64,000 nt of DNA from Sphingomonas taxi (GCF_000764535.1 NZ_CP009571.1:620001-684000), one strand, 5' to 3'; numbered from the stretch's first letter, positions 8,903 through 18,984 are shown. The notes: a model not told the origin generated them from the letters alone. Numbers and translations: made by a program.

Positions 8903-9223
8903 ATGTCGAAATCCCAGAGCAACGGCGGCGCCGTCGAAATCGATGGCGCCACGTATGATTGGCACCTCCAGCGTGAACCGCATCAGTCGGATGATGAAGG
9001 GTGGAAGGGGATGATCATCGCCCTTCTCCAGCGCGATGCAAAACGCGAAGCATGGGTGCAATTCCCGCCGCCGAAGCGGCTTTTGAAGGGCTTGCCGCGC
9101 GGCCGTCTGCAACTGGACGACGCCACGATTTCGCGATGCGTGCGCGCCGCGATGTCGGCGGGCTGGGAGCCGATGTCGCGGGGCAAGCCGGTCGTGTTCG
9201 AGGTCGATGCCCAAGGCAATTGA
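8903..9223 (+). CDS. Hypothetical protein
   Basis: The product has 106 residues, without signal peptide, membrane segment or cysteine-rich motif. Visible features are IDGATYDWHLQREPHQSDDE near the N terminus, an amphipathic centre (GMIIALLQRDAKREAW), and a C-terminal SRGKPVVFEVDA. I do not recognise the family. The ATG is divergent from the DUF4139 pair, with about 250 bases between them. Codon use is a little less GC-biased than in most of the window, as in rlmJ downstream. Codon structure and a complete frame support a real gene. Confidence 0.65.
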   Translation: MSKSQSNGGAVEIDGATYDWHLQREPHQSDDEGWKGMIIALLQRDAKREAWVQFPPPKRLLKGLPRGRLQLDDATISRCVRAAMSAGWEPMSRGKPVVFEVDAQGN

Positions 9224-9387
9224 AGCGGCCGCGACCGAAGCCTCGATCATCGGACATTCCCATGCGCCTTCGCGTCGATTGCTGGCGCGGGCTCAACGTG
9301 GATCGGTTGTTCAATTGCTTCGCGCTCATCTGGCGCTCAGCAGCATGCATACACGTATAAGGTAGATCGGCAGGATCCGAGTTCACG

Positions 9388-10218
9388 ATGAATTATCGCC
9401 ATTCCTTCCACGCAGGCAATAGTGCCGATGTCGTCAAGCACAGCCTGTTGATAGCTCTCATAAAGGCCTTGCAACAAAAACCGGGCGCGTTGACCTTGAT
9501 CGACACGCATGCCGGCCGCGGGCTGTACGACCTCGACGGCGCGGAAGCCCAACGCACGGGCGAATCCACCGAAGGCGTTCTTCGAGCTTTTGCCGACCCG
9601 AACCCCTTGCTGGACGACTATCGCGCGGCGGTACAGGCGGTGAATATCGGACCCGAGCCGCATTTCTATCCTGGTTCGCCGCGGGTCCTCGCGCAGCTTC
9701 TTCGTCCGCAAGACCTCCTTATCCTGAACGAAAAGCATCCCGAGGAGGCTCATACCCTGCGCAAGGTGATGCGCGATACTTCCGCTGCCGTGCACGAACG
9801 CGACGCCTACGAGCTTTGGCTGGCGATGCTGCCGACCCGAACCGCACGCGGCGTCGTGGTGGTCGACCCGCCGTACGAACAGCTCGATGAACGCGCCCGT
9901 ATCACCGCGACCCTCGCCGCCGCTTACCGCAAATGGGCGCACGGCGTGACGGTGGTCTGGTATCCGCTCAAGGACCGCGCCGCGCACGGGCGATGGAAGG
10001 AACAGCTGAAAAAGCTCCGCATTCCGAAAATGCTGGAGGTGGAGCATTGGTTGTACGATGGCGATCAGCCCGACATCTACAATGGGGCGGGCCTTTTCAT
10101 CGTCAATCCGCCCTATGCCTTCATGCAGGCGCTGCCGTCTCTGCTGGAAGCGTTGCGCGCGATGCTTGCCCCGGAGGGGCACCGAGGGGAGATCACGGCC
10201 GACTGGTTGAGCGTTTGA
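9388..10218 (+). CDS. rlmJ: 23S rRNA (adenine(2030)-N6)-methyltransferase
   Basis: RlmJ methylates N6 of A2030 in 23S rRNA using S-adenosylmethionine. The 276-residue length is normal. The start MNYRHSFHAGNSADVVKH is the family signature. The SAM site includes LIDTHAGRGLYDL and the catalytic motif is VVVDPPYE (the DPPY of N6-adenine methyltransferases). FYPGSPRVLAQLLRPQD and GLFIVNPP are also typical. The gene is unusual here for base composition: 28 of 60 bases in 9421-9480 are G or C, and rare codons such as ATA occur. The family is most common in Gammaproteobacteria, so horizontal acquisition is a reasonable inference. It appears to stand alone. Confidence 0.95.
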   Translation: MNYRHSFHAGNSADVVKHSLLIALIKALQQKPGALTLIDTHAGRGLYDLDGAEAQRTGESTEGVLRAFADPNPLLDDYRAAVQAVNIGPEPHFYPGSPRVLAQLLRPQDLLILNEKHPEEAHTLRKVMRDTSAAVHERDAYELWLAMLPTRTARGVVVVDPPYEQLDERARITATLAAAYRKWAHGVTVVWYPLKDRAAHGRWKEQLKKLRIPKMLEVEHWLYDGDQPDIYNGAGLFIVNPPYAFMQALPSLLEALRAMLAPEGHRGEITADWLSV

Positions 10219-10587
10219 TATCGATCCCCGGCGCCCTTGGTGAGGACGTGCCGCGTTGCTGATGCCAAACGAGCATCTCGCGAGGTCGACTTGCCGCCGC
10301 ACCGTTCCCGGAAGCGGCGCTGATCTGATGACGCGGTTCCAATGCGCCTCGCACGGCCTTCGGAAAGCAATCGCTCAGAGCGGTGCGACTCAGGGAAGAT
10401 CAAGGGTGTCGCCCGCTGGCGCGGCGATTCGGGCGGCACTCTCTGCATCGGAGGATGCAAGGCCACATGGCCAGCGCCGCGATGATCAACGCTTTCGCCC
10501 AGTGTCGGTGGGTTGCCTGACCGCCTCAATCCGTTCGTGCCCAACCTGCCGGAAAGCGTAAGATTTTCTCGGGCATTTGGCGAAGGA
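10219..10587. other. Gene-poor stretch of about 370 bases
   Basis: The open frames here overlap one another on both strands and show no family motif, signal peptide or credible ribosome binding site. No strong hairpin or tandem repeat was seen. It lies between rlmJ and the 3' end of the tRNA gene, where integrated or decayed DNA often sits, but no integrase or duplicated tRNA end was found. Confidence 0.5.
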
Positions 10588-10663
10588 TGGTGGGCCCGGC
10601 AGGACTCGAACCCGCAACCTAGCCGTTATGAGCGGCCAGCTCTAACCATTGAGCTACAGGCCC
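10588..10663 (-). tRNA. tRNA with CAT anticodon, probably tRNA-Ile2 (lysidine-modified)
   Basis: The minus strand folds as a complete cloverleaf. The acceptor arm GGGCCTG pairs with CGGGCCC, followed by discriminator A and an encoded CCA (10588-10590). The D arm is GCTC...GAGC, the anticodon loop is CTCATAA (CAT at 10630-10628) and the T arm is GCGGG-TTCGAGT-CCTGC. A CAT anticodon can be initiator Met, elongator Met or Ile2. The G1-C72 pair excludes a typical bacterial initiator. The short D loop (TCAATGGTTAGAGC) and GGCCG/CGGCT anticodon stem resemble Ile2 more than elongator Met. TilS-dependent lysidine would then change its decoding to AUA. Confidence 0.93.
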
Positions 10664-10729
10664 CACCTCGGCGTTCGCTAGCGCAACCGGCGGCAAAGAA
10701 AAAGCCGGTGCGTGGGAGCGCGGGCCACG

Positions 10730-10762
10730 AAAAAGGGCGCCTCCCGCATGGGAAGCGCCCTT
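10730..10762 (-). terminator. Rho-independent terminator of the ADN-repeat lipoprotein gene
   Basis: Read on the minus strand, AAGGGCGC (10762-10755) pairs with GCGCCCTT (10740-10733), and an inner TCCC/GGGA stem closes a GCAT loop with one mismatch between. Five T residues follow (10734-10730). It lies about 55 bases past the lipoprotein stop codon. Confidence 0.85.
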
Positions 10763-10815
10763 CGAGATCGTGCGACAGCCCGATCGGCGCGTCGGGCGAA
10801 CCCGACGCCGCGCGA

Positions 10816-11079
10816 TTAGAGGTTGTCGGCCTTGGCCTCGGCTGCGTCACGGACGTTGTCCGCTGCGGCGTTCGTGTTGTCGGCAACGTTCTCGAGCGCG
10901 GCAGCAGCCGATGCGTTCGAGGTGTTGTCGGCCAGCGCGTCGATGTTGTCGGCCTGCGCTTCCATGTTGTCGGCCAGCATGTCACCGTTGTTCTCAACGG
11001 CAGCAGCTTCAGGCGACTTGTGGCAGGCAGCGACGGACATCAGGCCGGCGGCAGCGAGAACGAAAGCGATCTTCTTCAT
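10816..11079 (-). CDS. Small lipoprotein with repeated Ala-Asp-Asn units
   Basis: The product has 87 residues. A lipoprotein signal peptide (MKKIAFVLAAAGLMSVAAC) puts the lipidated cysteine at residue 19. The mature part is nearly all Ala, Asp, Asn and Glu, with ADN recurring in roughly seven-residue steps: ADNMEAQ, ADNIDAL, ADNTSNA, then ADNTNAA, ADNVRDA and a final ADNL. This suggests an alpha-helical rod or coiled coil, comparable in size to Braun-type lipoproteins but without a C-terminal lysine. The role may be structural in the envelope; that is inference. GGGAGC upstream serves as ribosome binding site, and a strong terminator lies downstream, so it is a single-gene unit. Confidence 0.85.
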   Translation of the reverse strand: MKKIAFVLAAAGLMSVAACHKSPEAAAVENNGDMLADNMEAQADNIDALADNTSNASAAAALENVADNTNAAADNVRDAAEAKADNL

Positions 11080-11215
11080 TCGGTTGCTCCCAAGCAAAGC
11101 AAAGCAAAATCGCGGCCGGCCCGATCGCCGTCGCGAGACAGCTCAAATACCGCACGACTCCCCCCGGTCAATCACGAAATTCACCGGGGCGAAAGGTTCC
11201 GACATTCTTTGGCCG

Positions 11216-12613
11216 TTATCGCCGCGGCGTGACCGATCCGATCTCCTCCGGCGCATTGGCCACGATCGCGAGCATCGTCGTCCACGCCGCGACGTTCTGG
11301 CGCAGCTGTTCGGGGTCGATCCGGTCGAGCGTGTCGTCGGGCGTATGGTGGGTATCGAAATAGCGGGTGCCGTCCTGGTTGAGGTCGATCGCGGCGACGC
11401 CGAGCGCCAGCGTCGGGCCGACGTCGGTACCGTCGCCACCCACGCCCGCGCCGCGCCCGATGCCGAGCGGCGCCAGCGCGGTCTGCAGCCGGTCGGCGAT
11501 CGGCTTGGCGCTGTCGGGAAGGTTGACCTCGTAGCGCCAGATGCGGTCCGCGCCGAAATCGCTCTCGCCCGCGGTCGCATGCCGCTCGCCGCCATGCACC
11601 CGCGCATAGTCCTTGCCGCCATAGCCGCCCGGCTCCTCCGCGCCGAACCAGACGACGCGGATCGTCCGCTTCGGCCGCGGGCCGTCGAGCAGCCGCTTGG
11701 CGGCGGCGGTGGTGATCGCGACGCCCGAGGCATCGTCGATCGCGCCGGTGCCGAGATCCCAGCTGTCGAGATGGCCGCCGATCAGCACGATCCCGGCCTT
11801 GGGATCGCTGCCCGGCACTTCGGCGATGACGTTGCCGGAGGTGCCGGTGCCGGCGAAGCGCGGGGTGAGCACCAGCTTCAGCGTGATCGGCTTGCCGCGG
11901 TCGGCGATCCGTTCGAGCAGTTCGGCGTCGCTGACCGACAAGGCCGCCGACGGGATCGGGACGACACCGGCGGGGAAGTCGGTGACGCCGGTATGCGGGT
12001 TGCGGTGATGATCGGTGCCGATCGACTTGATGACGATCGCCGCCGCGCCGAGCCGCGCCGCCAGCGCCGGGCCGACGAAGCGGGCAGGGCCGTAGGCGCC
12101 GTAGCTCGATCCGTCCTGCGTCGGCACCATCGCATTGCCGACATAGACGATCTTGCCGCGCACCGCCTCGGCGGGGGCGTTGGCGAGATCGCCATAGGTG
12201 CGGAACACCACCACCGGCGCGGTCAGGCCCGCCGCGGGCGTCGCGCCCGAATTGCCGAGCGCGACCAGCTTGAGCGTCTGCGGGAAGGGGGCGAGCACCT
12301 CGGCGCGCTCCTCGCCGCGCAGCCAGACCGGCATCTGATAGGTCTCAACATGGACGTTCTTGAAGCCGAGCGCCTTGAGCTTGGCGACGCCCCAGGTACG
12401 GGCCCGCGCCTCCGCCTCGGTCGCCGCGAGCCGCTGGCCAACCTCGGTGGTAAGCCCCTCGACGATGTCATAGGCGACGTCGTCCTTCAGCGCCGCGTCG
12501 CGCAGCGCCGCGACCTTGGCATCGACCGGGGCGGGCAGCGGCGGCGCGGTGCGCTGCGCCGCCAGCGCGGTGGAAGAAGCGAGGGCCAGCAAGGTCAGTG
12601 CGATGCGCGTCAT
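11216..12613 (-). CDS. Exported M28 family metallopeptidase (aminopeptidase)
   Basis: The product has 465 residues with a signal peptide (MTRIALTLLALASSTALAAQ). The central part (GNSGATPAAG to AFAGTGTSGNVIAEV) is a protease-associated (PA) insert. The M28 zinc sites follow: GGHLDSWDLGTGAIDDASG supplies the first His and the bridging Asp, VVWFGAEEPGGYGG the catalytic and zinc-binding Glu pair, and a final HHTPDDTLDRID the last His. These residues are all present, so it should be active as a periplasmic or secreted aminopeptidase or dipeptidase. It diverges from ettA and appears to be transcribed alone. Confidence 0.93.
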   Translation of the reverse strand: MTRIALTLLALASSTALAAQRTAPPLPAPVDAKVAALRDAALKDDVAYDIVEGLTTEVGQRLAATEAEARARTWGVAKLKALGFKNVHVETYQMPVWLRGEERAEVLAPFPQTLKLVALGNSGATPAAGLTAPVVVFRTYGDLANAPAEAVRGKIVYVGNAMVPTQDGSSYGAYGPARFVGPALAARLGAAAIVIKSIGTDHHRNPHTGVTDFPAGVVPIPSAALSVSDAELLERIADRGKPITLKLVLTPRFAGTGTSGNVIAEVPGSDPKAGIVLIGGHLDSWDLGTGAIDDASGVAITTAAAKRLLDGPRPKRTIRVVWFGAEEPGGYGGKDYARVHGGERHATAGESDFGADRIWRYEVNLPDSAKPIADRLQTALAPLGIGRGAGVGGDGTDVGPTLALGVAAIDLNQDGTRYFDTHHTPDDTLDRIDPEQLRQNVAAWTTMLAIVANAPEEIGSVTPRR

Positions 12614-12773
12614 TCGGTCGTTTCCCTGTTCGATCGTATCGCCAGGTGTGAGCGATGGCCGCGTCAAGCACAAGCCGGGGCGGGCCGCGGCGGCGGCATT
12701 TGCACGGGGGGCATCGGATCGCTACATGCCGCTCCAAGATTTCCCGTCCTTATCGATCAGGAGCCGTCGGCAC

Positions 12774-14453
<1,680 letters not shown>

Positions 14454-14456
14454 ACG

Positions 14457-14489
14457 AAGGGGCAGCTCCGGGGACGGAGCTGCCCCTTT
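14457..14489. terminator. Terminator hairpin between ettA and the convergent Uma2 gene
   Basis: AAGGGGCAGCTCCG (14457-14470) pairs perfectly with CGGAGCTGCCCCTT (14475-14488) around a GGGA loop, followed by a short T run on the plus strand and preceded by an A pair for the minus strand. Its position between convergent genes suggests it stops both. Confidence 0.8.
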
Positions 14490-14501
14490 CGGGCATCGCG
14501 T

Positions 14502-15074
14502 TCAGATGTCGATGGTGGAGATGGTCAACTCGGGAATCGTCAGGGCAGTGATCACCTCGCCCAACGGAACGCGTCGCTGCGTCGCAAAGCCCGTCCCCTT
14601 GGGATCGGCCATCTGATGGATGACACGACCCCTCACGTCGATCACCCAATATTCCGGCACGCCCTCCTGCGCATAGACCTTGCGCTTGCGTCCGAGGTCG
14701 TTGCGGAGCGACGTATCGGCAACCTCGATCACGAGTGCGAGCGAGGCGAGCGGAATTAGGCCATCGCCCTCCGGTTCGGTCGTGAGCGCGATGTCTGGCT
14801 CCGGCACATTATGCGGCGGCATCGCGATCGATCCTTCGACCAGCGCCTCCAATCCAGAGTCGATCCGGTCAAGTGCGTCCGCCAGCAGTCGGAACAGGCG
14901 CGACTTTATCCGGGCATGCGGACGATGCTGCGCGTTCACGTGAACGATTTCGCCATCGAGCAACTCGGTCTTGCCATAGGCATCGAACGCCCCCGCCGCG
15001 TCGAGCGCCAGATAGTCCTCGACCCGCAGCTTGACCCGCCGTGGGGTGGTGATGCGCGGCACCAGTCCAGCCAT
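14502..15074 (-). CDS. Uma2 family endonuclease-like protein (DUF820)
   Basis: The product has 190 residues of the Uma2/DUF820 family, with a PD-(D/E)XK nuclease fold. The catalytic pattern is visible: ELLDGEIVHV near residue 40, EPDIAL near 93, then LVIEVADTS about 20 residues later and DLGRKRKVYAQEGVPEYWVI. Such genes are abundant in cyanobacteria and common, scattered and poorly understood elsewhere. A role in DNA metabolism or with mobile DNA is often suggested, without a defined substrate. It ends at a hairpin shared with ettA. Confidence 0.88.
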   Translation of the reverse strand: MAGLVPRITTPRRVKLRVEDYLALDAAGAFDAYGKTELLDGEIVHVNAQHRPHARIKSRLFRLLADALDRIDSGLEALVEGSIAMPPHNVPEPDIALTTEPEGDGLIPLASLALVIEVADTSLRNDLGRKRKVYAQEGVPEYWVIDVRGRVIHQMADPKGTGFATQRRVPLGEVITALTIPELTISTIDI

Positions 15075-15106
15075 GGCGGCCTTTTATCACCAAGCCGAAC
15101 GCGACG

Positions 15107-15892
15107 CTACCGCACCCGCTTGACGAACACCCGCCCATCCTCGCGCCGCTCGCTCTGGAAGTTCGGCACCGCCTGGATCAGGTCTGACAGGCGCTGATAG
15201 CCGTAGTTACGCGCGTCGAAGCTCGAACGGTTGCCGGCGAGCTGGCCCATCGCCGACAGGCTGACATAGCCCTTTTCGTCGCGCTTCACCGACTGATAGG
15301 CGTCGATCAGCAGCGCGATCAGTTCGGGATCGATCGGCTTCTTCGCCTTGGGTGCGGCGATCGAGGGGGGCAGCGCATCGCCGATCGGGACGTCGACGTT
15401 CGCCGGTTTCGCCGCCGCAGCCGCCGGGGCGGTCGCCTCCGCCTTCGCCTCGCTGACCAGCGCGCCGACGTCGATGAAGCGCGTGCACGCCTGTTTGAAC
15501 GCCTCGGGCGTCTTGAGATTGCCGAAGCCGTAGACGGGGATGCCGTCCTGGCGGATGCGCATCGCCAGCGGCATGAAGTCGCTGTCCGACGACATGATGC
15601 CGAAGCCACCGATCCGCCCGCGGAACAGCAGGTCCATCGCGTCGATCGTCATCTTCATGTCGGTGGCGTTCTTGCCTTTGGTCAGGTCGAACTGCTGCTG
15701 CGGCTCGATGCCGTGCTTGAGCGTCATGTCGCGCCAGCCCTTGAGCGCGGGCTTCGACCAATTGCCGTAGACGCGGCGGATGTTGACCGTACCCAGCTCG
15801 GCGAGCACGGTCAGTACGGGGTCGATCGCATGCCAGGAGGCATTGTCGGCATCGATCAGCAGGGCGATGTTGCGATTGTTGTCGTCGGGCAT
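15107..15892 (-). CDS. NYN domain protein with C-terminal LOTUS/OST-HTH domain
   Basis: The product has 261 residues. The N-terminal NYN domain is a PIN-like ribonuclease fold with the expected acidic residues: ALLIDADNAS near residue 14, then KNATDMKMTIDAMDLLFRG and GIMSSDSDFMPLAMRIRQDG, then GFGNLKTPEAF. An Ala/Pro linker follows. Residues 185-261 match the LOTUS/OST-HTH fold (ELIALLIDAYQSV, YVSLSAMGQLAG, GYQRLSDLIQAVPNFQ), a motif known to bind RNA, including G-quadruplex RNA. NYN-LOTUS proteins (LabA type) are widespread in bacteria, with probable RNA-processing roles. It may be co-transcribed with the DoxX gene, 23 bases upstream. Confidence 0.92.
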   Translation of the reverse strand: MPDDNNRNIALLIDADNASWHAIDPVLTVLAELGTVNIRRVYGNWSKPALKGWRDMTLKHGIEPQQQFDLTKGKNATDMKMTIDAMDLLFRGRIGGFGIMSSDSDFMPLAMRIRQDGIPVYGFGNLKTPEAFKQACTRFIDVGALVSEAKAEATAPAAAAAKPANVDVPIGDALPPSIAAPKAKKPIDPELIALLIDAYQSVKRDEKGYVSLSAMGQLAGNRSSFDARNYGYQRLSDLIQAVPNFQSERREDGRVFVKRVR

Positions 15893-15915
15893 CCGCCCGG
15901 CCTATCAGAGCCGGC

Positions 15916-16296
15916 TCAGCCCCGCCAGCGCAGCGCGTCGACGCTCCACCGCCCGCCACCGGCGGCGGCAAGGTACAGAAAGCCGAAGCAATAGAGGATC
16001 GCCGCCTCGCCGCCATTGGCGAGCGGCAGCCAGCCCTGCGGCGCATGCGCGAGGAAATAGGCCACCGCCATCTGCCCCGACAGGAGGAAGGCGACCGGCC
16101 GGGTCAGCAGCCCGACCGCGATCAGCGCGCCGCCGACGAGTTCGAGCACCCCGGCGACGGTGAGCAGCGGATTGAGCGGCATCGGAAAAGGCGGCAGGCC
16201 GAAAAATTTCGATACGCCATGGCCGAGGAACAGCAGGCCAAGCACGAAACGGAAGACGCTGAGGAGATAGGGGGACCAGCGGTCGGGGATCGGCAT
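15916..16296 (-). CDS. DoxX family membrane protein
   Basis: The product has 126 residues with four predicted membrane helices: LLSVFRFVLGLLFLGHGVSK, LLTVAGVLELVGGALIAVGL, PVAFLLSGQMAVAYFLAHAP and ILYCFGFLYLAAAGGG. The first helix with RF..G..F..HG..K is the DoxX signature. DoxX proteins are inner-membrane proteins associated in some species with redox or thiol-stress complexes; no substrate can be assigned here. The start at 16296 is chosen because AAAGG lies at the right distance; an upstream in-frame ATG has no such site. Confidence 0.9.
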   Translation of the reverse strand: MPIPDRWSPYLLSVFRFVLGLLFLGHGVSKFFGLPPFPMPLNPLLTVAGVLELVGGALIAVGLLTRPVAFLLSGQMAVAYFLAHAPQGWLPLANGGEAAILYCFGFLYLAAAGGGRWSVDALRWRG

Positions 16297-16382
16297 GACG
16301 GGAGACCTTTCGTTGTCGTCCCGAAACATCGCGCCGGCCGGCAAACGGCGCAATACGAAGGGCCGAAACGGTCCGTTGCCGC

Positions 16383-16874
16383 TTATGCCGCGGGATAGGC
16401 GATCGCGATCACCTCATATTCCTTTTCGCCCGCGGGCAGCAGCACGCGGCGCAGATCACCCACCGTCGCGCCCCGCAGCGCGCGCGCGATCGGCGCGTTC
16501 CAGCCGATGCGGCCGGCACCCGCCTCCGCCTCGTCGTCGCCGACCAGGGTCAACACGCGTTCGTTGTCGTCCTCGTCGGCGATCGTCACCGTCGCGCCGA
16601 ACCAGACGCGCGTCCGGTCCTCGGCGCGCGCCGGATCGACGACCTTGGCCGCCTTCATCCGCTTCGACAGCCAGCCGAGCCGGCGGTCGATCTCGCGCAG
16701 CCGCTTACGGCCGTAGATATAGTCGCCGTTCTCCGACCGGTCGCCGTTGCCCGCCGCCCAGGCGATCGTCTCGACCAGCGCCGGCCGCTCGGTGCCGAAC
16801 AATCGGTCATATTCCGCGCGCAGCACCGCATAGCCCGCGGGCGTGATGTAATTCGGCCGTTGCTCCATCGCCAT
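16383..16874 (-). CDS. greB: Transcription elongation factor GreB
   Basis: GreB enters the RNA polymerase secondary channel and stimulates cleavage of backtracked RNA. The 163-residue length fits. The N-terminal coiled coil runs from ITPAGYAVLRAEYDRLF to about residue 75, with the GreB signature NGDRSENGDYIYGRKRLREI at its tip (acidic residues that hold the catalytic metal). The C-terminal FKBP-like part contains VWFGATVTIADEDDNERVLT and a typical WNAPIARALRGATVGD. The start at 16874 lies 3 bases after the lytic transglycosylase stop, so the two are co-transcribed; an in-frame ATG at 16868 is an alternative. Confidence 0.94.
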   Translation of the reverse strand: MAMEQRPNYITPAGYAVLRAEYDRLFGTERPALVETIAWAAGNGDRSENGDYIYGRKRLREIDRRLGWLSKRMKAAKVVDPARAEDRTRVWFGATVTIADEDDNERVLTLVGDDEAEAGAGRIGWNAPIARALRGATVGDLRRVLLPAGEKEYEVIAIAYPAA

Positions 16875-16877
16875 GGC

Positions 16878-18905
16878 TCAGCCCGGACGGCCCTTGCCGA
16901 GATACCAGCTCGTGTTCGCCGGCCCGCGGCTCTTCGCACGCGCCGGATTGATGAGGTCGTAGACGACCGCATTCTCGATCACGCGCTGCACGTAGTTGCG
17001 CGTTTCCTGATAGGGGATCGCCTCGATCCAGTCGACCATGTCGACCGCTCCAGTGCGCGGATCGCCATTGGCGCGCAGCCATTTGTTCACGTTGCCGCCG
17101 CCCGCGTTATAGGCGGCGATGGCGAGCGGATAGCTGCCGTAGATGTTGAAGATGCGCTGGAAATAGCTCGATCCCAGCATGATCGACAGCTTCGGATCGG
17201 TGGTCAGCGCGCCGGGGTCGTAGGCGATGCCGATCTTGCCCGATTGCTCGCGCGCGGTGGCGGGCATCAGCTGCATCAGCCCGCGCGCGCCGGCATGGCT
17301 GACCGCGGTCTTGTCGAACTGGCTCTCCTGCCGTGCGATCGCGTGGATCAGCGTCCAATTGTCCTCGTAACCGACCGGCACCGCCACCGTCGGGAAGCCG
17401 GTCGCCGAATAATCGCTGAGCCCGTTCTGCATCGCGCTGCGCCCGACCAGCACGCCGAGATCGGGCCGGCCGATCTGCGACGACAGCTCGGCGGCGAGCA
17501 GATGATCGTTCGGCGTGGTGGCGTCTACCGCGATCTGGCGGATGAACGCGGTCTGGTCCTGCCACTGGCCGATCTGGCCGAGGAAGCGCGCCGCGCGCAC
17601 GGTCTCGCGGCTGGCGAAGGCCTGCCGCACCTCGGGCGCGATCGCCGGCGTGCCGATCGCGGGCGGCGCCACCAGCGGCCGCCCAGTCCGCTCGAGCGCG
17701 AGCTGGCCGTAGAATTGATCGCGATAGCCCGCCGCCTGCGCGTAATAGCCGGCCGCTTCCGCCGGTTTGCCCGCCGCCTCGGCGGCGCGGCCGGCCCAGT
17801 AGAAGCCCTTGGCGCGCGTCTGCGGCGCCTGGCTGCCGCGGCCGTAGCGGTCGAACATCACCATCGCATCGGCGGGCCGGCCGAGCTGCTTCATCGCGGT
17901 CTGCCCGGCGAGCCAGACGAGGCTCGTATAATCGTCGCGCTCGCCATAGGGCTTGGTCGAGACGTCGGTGCCGGCCGGATAGGCGTCGTCGACCTGCCGC
18001 GCGATGTCATAGGCGAGCTGATATTGCCCGTCCGCCGCGGCGCCGCGCGCGTTGGTCAGCAGCACTTCGTACCACGCCTCGACCGCGCCCGGCCGCGAGG
18101 CGAGGCTGCGCGGCCGCGCCAGCCAGTTGCGCGCGGTCGGCGACGCGCCCGAATTGCGCAGCCACACCGCGCGATCCGCGACATAGCCGGGGTCGCTGGC
18201 GAACTGGTCCTGCGTGCGCATCGCGAGATCGGCGGCGGTGGCGGCATTGGTGCGGAACGCGAGCCGCGCCTCGAACACGGGCCGCCGTGCCGGGCTGGTA
18301 TAGGCGATCTGCCGGCCGGCGACGCCGGTCGCATTCTGCCACAGCAAGGCATCCATGCGCGCATCGTGATCGTCGGGCGTCAGCGCGCTGGCAAAGCTCG
18401 TCAGGATCGTCGCCTCGTCGTTTGCCGACAGTCCGCCCTTGCGCCACGCCGCACGCGCGGCGGCCTGGGCCTCGGCGCTACGCCCGACCGCCTGATAGGC
18501 GCGCGCCTGCGCGACGAGACCCGCGGTCGACTGCGGCGGGAAGCGGGTGAAGAAGGCGAGCACGTTGCTCGGCGAGGCATTGACCGCCTGCCGCTCGGCA
18601 GCGCGCCGGTTGGCGGTCTGGCTCGGCCAGCCGGGATGCGCCATCAGGAAGCCGGCATAGCTGTCGAAGGGCAGCGCGTCGGTTTGCTGGATCGTCTTCC
18701 ATTGCGCGATCGCGGCCGCGATCGCGCCGTCGGCGGGCGATTGCGGCGCCTGCGGCGACATGTTCGCCATCTGGGTGCGATAGCGTTCGAGCGCGTCGGG
18801 GCTGCTCGCCTGATTGCCGGGCGGGATCTGCTGCTGTACGGGCGCCGCGGTGACTCCGGCGAAGGCGGCGATGAGGATCGAGATCGGCAGGCTGGTCGGG
18901 TGCAT
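16878..18905 (-). CDS. Soluble lytic murein transglycosylase (Slt70-like)
   Basis: The product has 675 residues. It has a signal peptide (LPISILIAAFAGVTAAP), a long alpha-solenoid of helical pairs rich in Ala (about residues 60-480), and a C-terminal lysozyme-like SLT domain. The catalytic Glu lies in AIARQESQFD. The other SLT motifs are SHAGARGLMQLMPATAR, GSSYFQRIFNIYGSYPLAIA and AYNAGGGNVNKW. It cleaves peptidoglycan glycan strands with formation of 1,6-anhydroMurNAc in the periplasm. Start 18905 gives the best signal peptide. It diverges from dapA and leads a short operon with greB. Confidence 0.94.
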   Translation of the reverse strand: MHPTSLPISILIAAFAGVTAAPVQQQIPPGNQASSPDALERYRTQMANMSPQAPQSPADGAIAAAIAQWKTIQQTDALPFDSYAGFLMAHPGWPSQTANRRAAERQAVNASPSNVLAFFTRFPPQSTAGLVAQARAYQAVGRSAEAQAAARAAWRKGGLSANDEATILTSFASALTPDDHDARMDALLWQNATGVAGRQIAYTSPARRPVFEARLAFRTNAATAADLAMRTQDQFASDPGYVADRAVWLRNSGASPTARNWLARPRSLASRPGAVEAWYEVLLTNARGAAADGQYQLAYDIARQVDDAYPAGTDVSTKPYGERDDYTSLVWLAGQTAMKQLGRPADAMVMFDRYGRGSQAPQTRAKGFYWAGRAAEAAGKPAEAAGYYAQAAGYRDQFYGQLALERTGRPLVAPPAIGTPAIAPEVRQAFASRETVRAARFLGQIGQWQDQTAFIRQIAVDATTPNDHLLAAELSSQIGRPDLGVLVGRSAMQNGLSDYSATGFPTVAVPVGYEDNWTLIHAIARQESQFDKTAVSHAGARGLMQLMPATAREQSGKIGIAYDPGALTTDPKLSIMLGSSYFQRIFNIYGSYPLAIAAYNAGGGNVNKWLRANGDPRTGAVDMVDWIEAIPYQETRNYVQRVIENAVVYDLINPARAKSRGPANTSWYLGKGRPG

Positions 18906-18984
18906 GTGGACATCATACGGTCTCGACCCGTATCTGTCCTGAACGAAAATCCCGACCCGGCGCAGCAGGAGCCCGAAAAGTCCC

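Noticed and set aside
10219..10663. Integrative element inserted at the tRNA gene
   Set aside because: No integrase, no second copy of the tRNA 3' end and no mobile-element gene was found in the window to the left. The gene-poor stretch alone is not enough.
14502..15074. Uma2 protein as toxin of a toxin-antitoxin pair or defence system
   Set aside because: No small partner gene overlaps it; its neighbours are ettA and the NYN/LOTUS gene, with normal spacing. The family alone does not show such a role.
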